The notes under the pieces: generated by a model
What the model was told of the DNA's origin: nothing
What the model saw: only the letters and a program-made list of their open reading frames with translations
Databases searched by the model: none
Assembly (NCBI GenBank): GCA_900553945.1
Contig: USFR01000002.1
Coordinates: 163,954-227,953 of the forward strand
DNA length: 64,000 nt
Source: an uncultured Clostridium sp.
GTDB lineage: Bacteria; Bacillota; Clostridia; TANB77; CAG-508
Direction: 5' to 3'
Shown: positions 45,194-53,426 of the stretch, piece by piece
How positions within the stretch are numbered: position 1 is the first letter of the stretch
Layout of the letters: every line of letters starts with the position of its first letter
Made by a program: the position numbers and the translations under genes

Positions 45194-46513
45194 ATGAACG
45201 AAGAAGAAATTATAGAATTAGTGAAATATGGATGTGATCCAGAATTAATAGCATTTGAATTTGATGTACCAATTAATGAAATAAAAGAAAAAATTAATGC
45301 AGAAGCTCAGAATACATTTGCAAACAAAGAAAGTAAAATGAATAAGATAAGATTGAAATATTTTAATGAATATTATTCATATAATTGTAATGATGGGGAT
45401 GTAGATTCACTAGAGCCAACACCGAATGAAGAAGAAATTGTTCAAAAAACAATAGATTACATAAAAAGAGAACAAGAAAATATAGAAGATATGTCAGAGT
45501 ATAATAAAAATGCTCTTTTAAGAAGTATGCTCGTAGAACTAAAAATATTAGATACTACAAAATCAACTCTAGAGCAAACAGAAGAAATAAAAGAAATTAT
45601 TAACAGAGATGAGTTTAAAAATCTATCTAAAAAAAGAGGAGATAAAGGAGTTAGAGAATTTAATTTAAGAAGAAAAAGAATAGACAAAAGAATAGCTCAA
45701 TTAGTTGAGAAAAGAGCTAGGAAAACGACTGATATTGCAGAATTAAGAGAATTAAAGAAAAAAATTACTCCAGCAATGGCAAAAGAAAACTTATTAATTT
45801 CAAATCTTAAAGGAAAAATCGAAACAAAAATAGTCACTATAAATTCGCAAATTACACAGTATGAAATGAGAAATAATGTGTCACCAGAAATTAGGAAAAT
45901 TGTTGTAGACTTAGCAAAAGGAACATTAGACCAAAGAGAAGCTCAGCAGATCATTTTAAAAGAAGCACACAAAAAAGCAGAGCAAGTCAAAAGCAATCCC
46001 AATGGAAAAGTAATTTTAAGTGAGCAACAATATGAAAGACAAATTGCAATACAAATAAGAATCTTATTATCTGAACAAGGATATAACTTTCCTATAAAAG
46101 ATATAAATAATGGTCTTCAAATATTAAAAACTTTTCCAGATAGAATACCATCTACAGAGGCTTTTAGAGTTGTAGTAGATAATCTAGCATCACAAGAAAA
46201 ATACAAACAAGCTATAGAATTATGCAGTAAGAATATTTCCAAAATGACATTTGAAGGGGGAGAAACTTTAATTTCTCAAGCAGCACGTTCTAAGAAAAGA
46301 GATATAGCTTTAAGACAAATTGGAAGTATGATTAAAGAAAAAATAGAAAATAAAGTGTCAGATGAAGATGATCAAATGTTTATGACATTACTAGAAAAAC
46401 GTTTGGAAACGGAAAAATTAAAATTAGATGCTATACCAATAGGAAGAAATAGTAGTCAAACTAAATCGATCAGATTATCAGATATATGGTATGAAAAAAA
46501 TAGAGAAAAATAA
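45194..46513 (+). CDS. Hypothetical protein with HTH-like N-terminus and coiled coils, 439 aa
   Basis: Family not recognised. Residues 1-30 (EEEIIELVKYGCDPELIAFEFDVPINEIKEKI) look like a helix-turn-helix of the sigma-70-region-4/trp-repressor kind. Residues 85-250 are long basic coiled coil (KRIDKRIAQLVEKRARK, KLKGKIETKI). Residues 280-400 are helical and may contain TPR-like pairs (KYKQAIELCSKNISK). No membrane segments. Codon use is AT-rich like resident genes. It has its own promoter and converges on the tyrosine recombinase gene. A DNA-associated role is possible from the N-terminus only. Confidence 0.62.
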   Translation: MNEEEIIELVKYGCDPELIAFEFDVPINEIKEKINAEAQNTFANKESKMNKIRLKYFNEYYSYNCNDGDVDSLEPTPNEEEIVQKTIDYIKREQENIEDMSEYNKNALLRSMLVELKILDTTKSTLEQTEEIKEIINRDEFKNLSKKRGDKGVREFNLRRKRIDKRIAQLVEKRARKTTDIAELRELKKKITPAMAKENLLISNLKGKIETKIVTINSQITQYEMRNNVSPEIRKIVVDLAKGTLDQREAQQIILKEAHKKAEQVKSNPNGKVILSEQQYERQIAIQIRILLSEQGYNFPIKDINNGLQILKTFPDRIPSTEAFRVVVDNLASQEKYKQAIELCSKNISKMTFEGGETLISQAARSKKRDIALRQIGSMIKEKIENKVSDEDDQMFMTLLEKRLETEKLKLDAIPIGRNSSQTKSIRLSDIWYEKNREK

Positions 46514-46550
46514 AATCAGAATTAAAAAGTTTATTGTAATAGAGCAAAAA

Positions 46551-46715
46551 GAAAAATACATATAAAATTTTTGAATCACCGCGCAGGGACCAAACGAACG
46601 AAGTGAGTTCGATTGAAGCATTCTACCCAGTTTGAAAATAAAATTGACAAATTTTTATTTTCAAATTCCAAGGAATGCGCCAGCAAGGTGTGAAAAAATT
46701 TTATATGCATTTTTC
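46551..46715 (+). repeat. 165-bp foldback element, copy 1
   Basis: Terminal arms 46551-46572 and 46694-46715 are 22-bp inverted repeats with one mismatch. Inside are nested pairs: CACC/GGTG, GCGCA/TGCGC, GCATTC/GAATGC, the GAAC-GTTC hairpin near 46596-46610, and TTTGAAAATAAAA with TTTTATTTTCAAA. A copy in opposite orientation lies at 53152-53323. No ORF is inside. It looks like a MITE or a long structured RNA; no transposase for it was found. Confidence 0.85.
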
Positions 46716-46747
46716 TTTTAATTTTATATTAAATAATTTTTTAAATT

Positions 46748-47761
46748 CTAATCTTTACTACCTTCATCTGCTAAAGGGTTACTCTCAATAGCACTTCTAA
46801 TTTGTTCATTATCAACATGAGTATAAATCTCAGTTGTTGAAACACTTTCATGACCTAAAAGTACTTGCAAAGCCCTGATATCAACATTTCCATACTTGTA
46901 CATCAATGTTGCGGCAGTATGTCTTAATTTGTGCACAGAATACTTATTAGGATCAATGCCAGCAATATGCATTTCTTCTTTAACAATATATTGAACTGTT
47001 CTATTACTAATACGCTTACGTTGTTCACTCAAAAACAAAGCATCACGTGAATCATACTTAACACCTTCTTTAGGTCTATCTTTTAAATAATCATTAATAG
47101 CATTAATACAAGCCTTATTCAAATATATTGCACGTTCTTTGTTTCCTTTACCAATAACATTTAATTTGTTTTCAGAAAAATCAATATCCTTAATATTTAT
47201 ATTAACAAGTTCAGATAAACGCATACCACAATTCAAAAATAAAGTAATAATAGCAAAATTTCTAGAAGAATTATCATGATTACCATGAGTACCGAGAGGT
47301 GGAGTTCCAGCAACTTGAAGAAGTTTTCTACTTTGATCTAGACTCAAATATCTAGGTAATCTTCTATCAAGCTTAGGAGTTTCCAAATCAATTGCTGGAT
47401 TGTTAGGAATTCTTTTGGTTTTGTTGCACATATAATGAAAAAATACACGAATACTAGCAACCTTACGAGCTAATGTTGCAGGTTTGCTATGAAAAGTTTC
47501 TTTCATATACCCAAGAAATGCATGAATATCTTCAATTTGAATTTGAGTAATTGTTTCAACTGTAAGATCATTTATCTTTATATTAGCAAGACCAACTTCA
47601 TTATCCATTTTAGCCATATTGAATTTATATTTAATAAATCTTAAGAAATGACTTATATCATAATTATATTCCTTCATAGTATTAGGAGATTTATTCAAAA
47701 TTGTAGAAGAATAATCAAGAAAATCATTCAAAAAAACCGGATTTTCATCACGATTAATCAT
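46748..47761 (-). CDS. Tyrosine recombinase (XerC/D-like integrase)
   Basis: 337 aa with a complete catalytic set: R181 (CGMRLSEL), K205 (GKGNKER), H277 and R280 (VHKLRHTA), H304 (LLGHES) and Y313 (EIYTH). The N-terminal SAM-like core-binding domain (NPVFLNDFLDYSSTIL) fits XerC/XerD. It may be the chromosome-dimer recombinase or an integrase of a past mobile element; no att repeats were found beside it. Start ATG 47761 follows GAGGTGA. It is divergent from the MacB-like ABC gene and next to the foldback repeat at 46551-46715. Codon use is native. Confidence 0.92.
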   Translation of the reverse strand: MINRDENPVFLNDFLDYSSTILNKSPNTMKEYNYDISHFLRFIKYKFNMAKMDNEVGLANIKINDLTVETITQIQIEDIHAFLGYMKETFHSKPATLARKVASIRVFFHYMCNKTKRIPNNPAIDLETPKLDRRLPRYLSLDQSRKLLQVAGTPPLGTHGNHDNSSRNFAIITLFLNCGMRLSELVNINIKDIDFSENKLNVIGKGNKERAIYLNKACINAINDYLKDRPKEGVKYDSRDALFLSEQRKRISNRTVQYIVKEEMHIAGIDPNKYSVHKLRHTAATLMYKYGNVDIRALQVLLGHESVSTTEIYTHVDNEQIRSAIESNPLADEGSKD

Positions 47762-47889
47762 ATAATATCACCTCACAAAAAATTATAATATTAAGTGAAT
47801 TTTTTTTCAATAAACTGTTTTACAAAATAAAAAAATAATATATAATTTATAAATATTAAAAGGGATAATGAATGAAAAAGGAGATTTTT

Positions 47890-48591
47890 ATGTCATATAT
47901 AGAATTTAATAATGTAACCAAGCAATATAAGATGGGAGAAGTAACAATAAATGCTTTAAATAATACAAACTTCGAAATTGAAAAAGGAGAACTAGTAGTT
48001 ATTGTTGGGCCAAGTGGAGCTGGAAAGACAACTACATTAAATATTTTAGGAGGAATGGATACAGCTACTTCAGGTAAAGTGTTAGTAGATAATAAGGAAA
48101 TAACTAGGCTAACAAATAAACAATTAATAACATATAGAAGAAACGATATTGGATTTGTGTTTCAATTTTACAATTTAGTTCAAAATTTAACCGCAAAAGA
48201 AAATGTTGAACTAGCAACACAACTATGTCCAGATGCATTAAACGTAGATGAAATATTAAATAAAGTAGGATTGGAAAACAGAAAAGATAACTTTCCATCA
48301 CAATTATCTGGAGGAGAACAACAAAGAGTTGCAATAGCAAGGGCAATAGCTAAAAATCCAAAACTTTTATTATGTGACGAGCCAACAGGAGCATTAGATT
48401 ACAAAACAGGTAAAAGCATATTAAAATTGTTACAGAACATGGCTAGAAAAGAAAATATGACAGTTATAATAATCACTCACAATGGAGCAATTGCGCCAAT
48501 GGCAGACAAAGTAATACATTTTAAAAATGGAACTGCTGAGAAAATTATAATAAATGAAAACCCTGAATCAATTGATAATATCGAATGGTAA
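47890..48591 (+). CDS. ABC transporter ATP-binding protein (MacB/LolD-type)
   Basis: 233 aa from ATG 47890; AAAGGAG (47877-47883) is 6 nt upstream, so the in-frame ATG at 47872 is part of the leader. Walker A GPSGAGKTT, Q-loop FVFQFYNLVQNLT, signature QLSGGEQQRVAIARA, Walker B LLLCDEPTGALD and switch His TITHN-type (IIITHNG) are present. This is the small ATPase of FtsX-type (mechanotransmission) systems. It pairs with the 1074-aa permease 15 bp downstream. Confidence 0.93.
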   Translation: MSYIEFNNVTKQYKMGEVTINALNNTNFEIEKGELVVIVGPSGAGKTTTLNILGGMDTATSGKVLVDNKEITRLTNKQLITYRRNDIGFVFQFYNLVQNLTAKENVELATQLCPDALNVDEILNKVGLENRKDNFPSQLSGGEQQRVAIARAIAKNPKLLLCDEPTGALDYKTGKSILKLLQNMARKENMTVIIITHNGAIAPMADKVIHFKNGTAEKIIINENPESIDNIEW

Positions 48592-48606
48592 GAGAGGAAA
48601 ATAATA

Positions 48607-51600
48607 ATGAAAAAATCATTGTTAAAAAATAATATAAAAGAAATAAGTAAAACGAGAAGAAGGTTTATATCAATTTTAATAATGGCATTTTTAGGAGTAG
48701 GTTTTTATGCAGGCTTAAATGCAACTAGTCCAGATATGTTGGAAAGTTTAGATAGCTATGCTGATAATAGCAATATGTATGACATTCAAGTAATATCTAC
48801 ACTTGGACTTACAGATGATGATATAAATGCAATAAAACAAATAGATGGAATAGATAAGGCATACGGGATTCAAACGAAAGAGACGCTATCAAAAACTGAA
48901 GGAAAAGAAAAGGTTTGTAAGATTATAGAGTATAACGAAAACATAAATAAACCCAATGTATCAGAAGGTAGAATGCCAGAAACATCTAATGAGTGTTTAT
49001 TGGATTCTAGGTATACAATAGAAGAAGATGTAAATAGCTTAATTGGAAAAAAGATAATTTTAGAAAATGATGATACGAACGAGGACGGAAGTAAAGTTTT
49101 AACCCAAACTGAATTTACAATTGTAGGAATTGCAGAAACACCTATATATATTTCAAATGAACGTGGGAATACATCAATTGGAAACGGAAGTATAAGCTAT
49201 TATATTTATACAAAAGATGATGTAATAAATTTAGATTATTATACAGAAATTTGTGCTACCGTAAAAAATGCTAAACAATATGTAACAAACAGCGATGAAT
49301 ATTTAAATACAGTTAATCCAGTAAAAGAAAAAGTTGAAGAGATAAAAGCTGAAAGAGAACAAGCACGATATCAAGGATTAATTGATAAGGCAAATAAAAA
49401 ACTTGATGATGCACAAGCTGAGTATGATTCTAAAAAAGCAGAAGTAGATAGTCAATTACAAGATGCTGAAACTCAAATAAATAATGCTAAAACAGAATTG
49501 AATAATTCAGAGATAAAATTACAAAATTCTGAAAAGGAAATTCAAAGACAAGAAGCAAATGCAAATAGTCAATTTAAAAATGCAGAAACACAAATAAAAA
49601 ATGCCGAAACTCAACTATCAGAAAAGCAAACCAAATTAACACAGAGCCAAGATACTTTAGCAGAAAAGAAAGCAGAAGCGGAAGCCGGAATTTCTCGAAT
49701 AGAAGAAAACATAGCTCAAACGCAAGTGAATTTAGAAGTACTACAAAAGCAAAAACAAGATGCAATATCATCAGGTATAACAGACACAACACAAATTGAC
49801 GCACTAATATATCAAGCAACAGTAGCAATTGATAATTTAAATGCAAAAAAAGCAGAGATTCAATCAGAAATAACTTCAGCAGAAAGCCAAATAGTAGATG
49901 GAGAAAAACAACTAAATTCTGCTAGAAGCGAATTGCAAGCGAATAAAAATAAATTAAAGGCAAACAAAAGCTATTCTCAAAAACAATTAGCTTCAGCGAA
50001 AGCAAAAGTAGCATCAGGAAAAGAACAACTTGAAAAAGGTAAAACAGAATTAGCAGAAAAGGAAAGTGAGTTCGAAACAAGCAAAGCAGAAGCGGAAGAA
50101 AAATTAAACAACGCACAAAAGGATATAAATGACGCAAGAGATAAAGTCGGAAAAATTGAAAAAGCAACGTGGTATGTTCAAGAAAGAACAGACAATTTAG
50201 GCTATTCAAATATTTTTGATGCAATAAAAACAATGTCAAATATATCAAAGCTTTTTCCAATAATATTTTACTTAGTGGCAGTATTAATAAGCTTAACATC
50301 AATGACAAGAATGATTGAAGAAGAAAGAATAGAAATTGGAACATTAAAATCGTTAGGATATACAGACCATCAAATAATAATTAAATATATATTATATGCA
50401 TTTTTAGCATGCATGATAGGTGGCATACTTGGAATGAGTTTAGGTTTTTATTTACTTCCAAGTATAGTATGGTCATTATATTCAACAATGTACACAATAC
50501 CAGATTTTCACTTAAACTATCAATTAGGAATAGGCCTAGTAGGAACATTTATAGCATTTGCGTGCATAGGAGGAGCTACAATACTTGTAGCACATTCTGA
50601 ATTAAAAGAAACGCCAGCAGCACTTATGAGACCTAAAGCGCCTAAAAACGGTAAAAAGATATTCTTAGAAAAAATAACATTCATATGGAGAAGACTAAAC
50701 TTTTCTAAAAAAGTTACAATGAGAAATATTTTTAGATATAAGAAAAGAGCAATAATGACAATTGTAGGAATTGCAGGATGTACAGGACTTATGCTTACTG
50801 GATTTGGAATAAGAGATTCAATAATTGACATTCCAAATTCTCAATTCAAAGGAATATTTCAATATGATTCATCAATAACATTATCCAATACAGATAATAT
50901 TAGCTCAATAGAAAACTATATGAATGAAAACAAAAAAGTCGAAGCATATTCAGAAATATGTGCCAATACAGGAAAGTTAAAAGCATCTTCAAGAAATTAT
51001 GATGCCACAATATTTGTACCAAATTCAGTTGAAGAATTTGAAAAAGTATGCAATTTGAAAGATTACAAAACCGAAGAAAAACTAACTTTAAATAATGACG
51101 GAATAATAATTACAGACAAAGTGGCAGAATTTATAAATGCTAAAGTCGGTGACGAAGTAACACTAATAGATGGAGATAACATTGAATATCATTTGAAAGT
51201 ATCAGGAATAGCACAAAACTATGTTTCAAATTACGTTTATATGACCAAAGATTTTTACAATGCAAATGTAAAAACATTTAATGTAAACATGATATTACTA
51301 AAAGCAATTCCAAACACAACTGATGATGAATTAAATAAAATTTCAGAAGAACTATTAAACATAGACGGAGTTGCATCAGTTTCAATTATTTCATCACTAA
51401 TGTCTTCAATAACAGATATGTTGGGAACATTAAATTATGTAGTATTAATATTAGTAATAGCATCAGCATTACTTGACTTTGTTGTATTGTATAACTTAGC
51501 AAACATTAATATAGGAGAAAGACAAAGAGAAATAGCAACTTTAAAAGTTTTAGGATTTTATGACAAAGAAGTTGATAATTACATAAATAAAGAAAACTTG

Positions 51601-51831
51601 ATTTTCACAATAGTAGGAATCCTATTAGGACTTGTATTTGGATATTTCTTAACTGACGGAGTTGTAGCAAGTGTAGAAATTGATAAATTGAAATTTATAA
51701 GGCAAGTAGCACCAATTAGTTATTTATACTCAGCAGTAATTACAGCCATCTTCTCAGTTATAGTAAACAAAGTAATACATTTTGTATTAAAGAAAATAGA
51801 TATGATAGAAAGTTTAAAAAGTGTAGAATAA
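48607..51831 (+). CDS. FtsX-family ABC permease with long extracytoplasmic coiled coil
   Basis: 1074 aa. There is a helix near the N-terminus (RRRFISILIMAFLGVGFYAGL), then a MacB-type periplasmic part (40-250). A roughly 270-residue coiled coil follows (about 255-530; heptads rich in Ala, Gln, Lys, Glu). Then come FtsX core 1 (MTRMIEEERIEIGTLKSLGYTDHQIIIKYILYA, three helices), one more helix and loop, and FtsX core 2 near the end (RQREIATLKVLGFYDKEVDNYI). This arrangement resembles YxeM/SalY-like exporters with coiled-coil arms. It works with the upstream ATPase in exporting or sensing an unknown substrate, or in lipid or peptide handling. It overlaps the next gene by 1 nt. Confidence 0.9.
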   Translation: MKKSLLKNNIKEISKTRRRFISILIMAFLGVGFYAGLNATSPDMLESLDSYADNSNMYDIQVISTLGLTDDDINAIKQIDGIDKAYGIQTKETLSKTEGKEKVCKIIEYNENINKPNVSEGRMPETSNECLLDSRYTIEEDVNSLIGKKIILENDDTNEDGSKVLTQTEFTIVGIAETPIYISNERGNTSIGNGSISYYIYTKDDVINLDYYTEICATVKNAKQYVTNSDEYLNTVNPVKEKVEEIKAEREQARYQGLIDKANKKLDDAQAEYDSKKAEVDSQLQDAETQINNAKTELNNSEIKLQNSEKEIQRQEANANSQFKNAETQIKNAETQLSEKQTKLTQSQDTLAEKKAEAEAGISRIEENIAQTQVNLEVLQKQKQDAISSGITDTTQIDALIYQATVAIDNLNAKKAEIQSEITSAESQIVDGEKQLNSARSELQANKNKLKANKSYSQKQLASAKAKVASGKEQLEKGKTELAEKESEFETSKAEAEEKLNNAQKDINDARDKVGKIEKATWYVQERTDNLGYSNIFDAIKTMSNISKLFPIIFYLVAVLISLTSMTRMIEEERIEIGTLKSLGYTDHQIIIKYILYAFLACMIGGILGMSLGFYLLPSIVWSLYSTMYTIPDFHLNYQLGIGLVGTFIAFACIGGATILVAHSELKETPAALMRPKAPKNGKKIFLEKITFIWRRLNFSKKVTMRNIFRYKKRAIMTIVGIAGCTGLMLTGFGIRDSIIDIPNSQFKGIFQYDSSITLSNTDNISSIENYMNENKKVEAYSEICANTGKLKASSRNYDATIFVPNSVEEFEKVCNLKDYKTEEKLTLNNDGIIITDKVAEFINAKVGDEVTLIDGDNIEYHLKVSGIAQNYVSNYVYMTKDFYNANVKTFNVNMILLKAIPNTTDDELNKISEELLNIDGVASVSIISSLMSSITDMLGTLNYVVLILVIASALLDFVVLYNLANINIGERQREIATLKVLGFYDKEVDNYINKENLIFTIVGILLGLVFGYFLTDGVVASVEIDKLKFIRQVAPISYLYSAVITAIFSVIVNKVIHFVLKKIDMIESLKSVE

Positions 51832-52520
51832 TGAAAATAATAATTGATTCAAGGATGAGAAAAATTGAAAAAGAATATTTATCACAGTATGGTGATTTGA
51901 TAGAATTACCATACCAATCATCTGTGTATGAGGAAATTTCTTCACACCCAGATATATTCTTTTGCAAAATAAATAATCAAATATTTCAAGCACCAAATTT
52001 GAAATTGGAAAAGCAATTAGAAACTAGACAAGGAGCAAATCCAGTAGGAGCACAATATCCAGAAGATATTAAATATAACATATGTCAAATTGGCAAAAGA
52101 GTAATACATAATTTTAAATATACAGATCCAGCAGTAGCAGAATACATAGACAGTATTGGCCTGAAAAAAATAAATATAAAACAAGGTTACTCAAAGTGCA
52201 GTATATCTGTAACATCAGAAAATTCATGTATAACATCTGATGAAGGAATATATGAAACACTAAAAAGAGAAAATATCGATGTATTATTGCTAGACAACAC
52301 CAATATAAGCTTACTAGATAAAAATGGATTACAAGCGAAAATGAACGGTTTTATAGGCGGAGCAACAGCAATTATAGAAGATAAATTTATTCTATTTGGA
52401 GATAGTAATAAAATATCCAATAAAGCAAGTTTAATAGAACATTTAAACAACCATAATCTGAAACTAGTAGATTTTAAAAATCTTGAAATAATAGACTACG
52501 GAAGTATAATAGCCCAATAA
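51831..52520 (+). CDS. DUF6873-like protein (GME-fold)
   Basis: 229 aa. The pattern starts MKIIIDSRMRKIEKEYLSQYGDLIELP, continues SHPDIFFCKINNQIFQAPN, and has CSISVTSENSCITSDEGI and FIGGATAIIEDKFILFGD. It fits the DUF6873 family predicted to adopt the guanidine-modifying-enzyme (GME) fold; I recall this family but cannot verify it here. A pair of conserved Cys residues (KCSISVTSENSCIT) is a candidate active site. It is joined to the FtsX gene by ATGA-type overlap. Substrate unknown. No membrane helix. Confidence 0.6.
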   Translation: MKIIIDSRMRKIEKEYLSQYGDLIELPYQSSVYEEISSHPDIFFCKINNQIFQAPNLKLEKQLETRQGANPVGAQYPEDIKYNICQIGKRVIHNFKYTDPAVAEYIDSIGLKKINIKQGYSKCSISVTSENSCITSDEGIYETLKRENIDVLLLDNTNISLLDKNGLQAKMNGFIGGATAIIEDKFILFGDSNKISNKASLIEHLNNHNLKLVDFKNLEIIDYGSIIAQ

Positions 52521-52532
52521 ATGCCAAAAACA

Positions 52533-52561
52533 TTGATTTTTAGCCTAAAATAGTGTATAAT
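52533..52561 (+). promoter_or_regulatory. Promoter for the tiny membrane protein genes
   Basis: TTGATT (52533-52538) and TATAAT (52556-52561), spacing 17 nt, 70 bp before ATG 52632. The CATTGATTTTT start resembles the PhoH promoter at 37807-37835. Confidence 0.72.
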
Positions 52562-52631
52562 AAAAAAAGCATAAGATTAAAAATTATCAGTAAAAAGAAA
52601 AAAACAATAAAAAATAACAGGAGGAAATATT

Positions 52632-52886
52632 ATGACACTAGGAGAAATAATTATTGTACTTTTGAAAGTTGGATTTATATTGCTGTTAGTACCATTAGCA
52701 GTAATTGCACTCCGACTTGTTTGGAAGCTGAGCACCCCGCTGATAATCGTAGGAATTATAATCCTCGCAATCGACATTGCAGTTCACGGAACCGTGGAGC
52801 AAATGTCCGATGGCGCAGGAACGTTAGCGATTCTATTATGTTTAGGGATTGCTGCAAAAGCCTTCATATTCTTTATGAGGGAATGA
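52632..52886 (+). CDS. Small membrane protein, 84 aa
   Basis: 84 aa with about three hydrophobic segments (residues 5-28, 36-52, 62-80) and a short VHGTVEQMSDGAGT loop. AGGAGG precedes ATG 52632. The family is unknown. GC and codon choice (CTG, CGC, GCG, ATC) differ sharply from the adjacent DUF6873 gene, as in other candidate foreign genes. A second tiny membrane gene follows 61 bp later on the same transcript. Confidence 0.72.
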   Translation: MTLGEIIIVLLKVGFILLLVPLAVIALRLVWKLSTPLIIVGIIILAIDIAVHGTVEQMSDGAGTLAILLCLGIAAKAFIFFMRE

Positions 52887-52947
52887 AATAATTTTAGCCT
52901 ACGGAACCGTCCAAGTGTTATATTTCTTATTTTAGGAGGTATTTTTT

Positions 52948-53082
52948 ATGGTAATGGGAATCTGTGTTATGCTGGTTGTAATGGGATTTGCTTTTCAGAT
53001 ATACGAATTGTCTTTCTTGATGTTGGTATACATCGTAGCACAGCTTGTTGGCAAAGCATTGGCAGAGAAATTCTTTAAATAG
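52948..53082 (+). CDS. Very small membrane protein, 44 aa
   Basis: A 44-codon frame begins with ATG 52948, seven bases after AGGAGGT (52934-52940). The protein (VMGICVMLVVMGFAFQIYEL..., ending LAEKFFK) has two hydrophobic helices. A clean terminator follows 18 bp after the stop. The strong ribosome site, codon use (CTG, CAG) and position between promoter and terminator support a real gene. Function unknown; it may work with the 84-aa protein as a small membrane pair. Confidence 0.7.
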   Translation: MVMGICVMLVVMGFAFQIYELSFLMLVYIVAQLVGKALAEKFFK

Positions 53083-53099
53083 TAAAATACACATTGGAC

Positions 53100-53138
53100 A
53101 AAAACACAGGAGTGGGAAACCACCCCTGTGTTTTCTTT
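53100..53138 (+). terminator. Rho-independent terminator after the tiny membrane genes
   Basis: AAAACACAGGAGTGG pairs with CCACCCCTGTGTTTT over GAAA, followed by T-rich sequence. Confidence 0.92.
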
Positions 53139-53151
53139 ATTTAATTTGGCA

Positions 53152-53323
53152 TATAAAAATACATATTGAAATTTTTTCACACCTTGCTGTCGCATTCCTC
53201 GGAATTTGAAAATAAAAATTTATCAATTTTATTTTCAAAGCGGGAAGAATGCTTCAATCGAACTCACTTCGTTCGTTTGGTCCCTGCGCGGTGATTCAAA
53301 AATTTTCAATATGTATTTTTATA
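53152..53323 (-). repeat. 172-bp foldback element, copy 2 (inverted relative to 46551-46715)
   Basis: The terminal arms (from TATAAAAATACATATTGAAA) are long inverted repeats. Internally, in reverse complement, it repeats the GCGCAGGGACCAAACGAACG and GGAATGCG-type blocks of copy 1 with few changes, and keeps the long AT hairpin. Most of the 344-bp gap before the Clp-FtsH gene is this element; the rest is terminator and promoter. Confidence 0.85.
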
Positions 53324-53347
53324 AGTAAGTTAAAAGAACCAAAAACA

Positions 53348-53376
53348 TTGACAAATCAACCATAACGATATAAAAT
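53348..53376 (+). promoter_or_regulatory. Promoter for the Clp-FtsH chimera
   Basis: TTGACA (53348-53353) and TAAAAT (53371-53376) are 17 nt apart, 50 bp before ATG 53427; a TATAAA two bases upstream gives a 15-nt alternative. Confidence 0.65.
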
Positions 53377-53426
53377 GATTATGTTACTTATCACCAAGTT
53401 GATACATTATATAGGAGGTAATAGTT

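Noticed and set aside
52553..52891. 112-codon plus-strand frame overlapping the 84-aa membrane gene
   Set aside because: It lacks a ribosome site, is basic and low-complexity at the start, and overlaps the better-supported 84-aa frame with AGGAGG.
46748..53323. Complete integrative element bounded by the foldback repeats
   Set aside because: The enclosed genes (ABC transporter, DUF6873) have native codon use and no conjugation, capsid or transposase genes are present; the recombinase is XerC/D-like.
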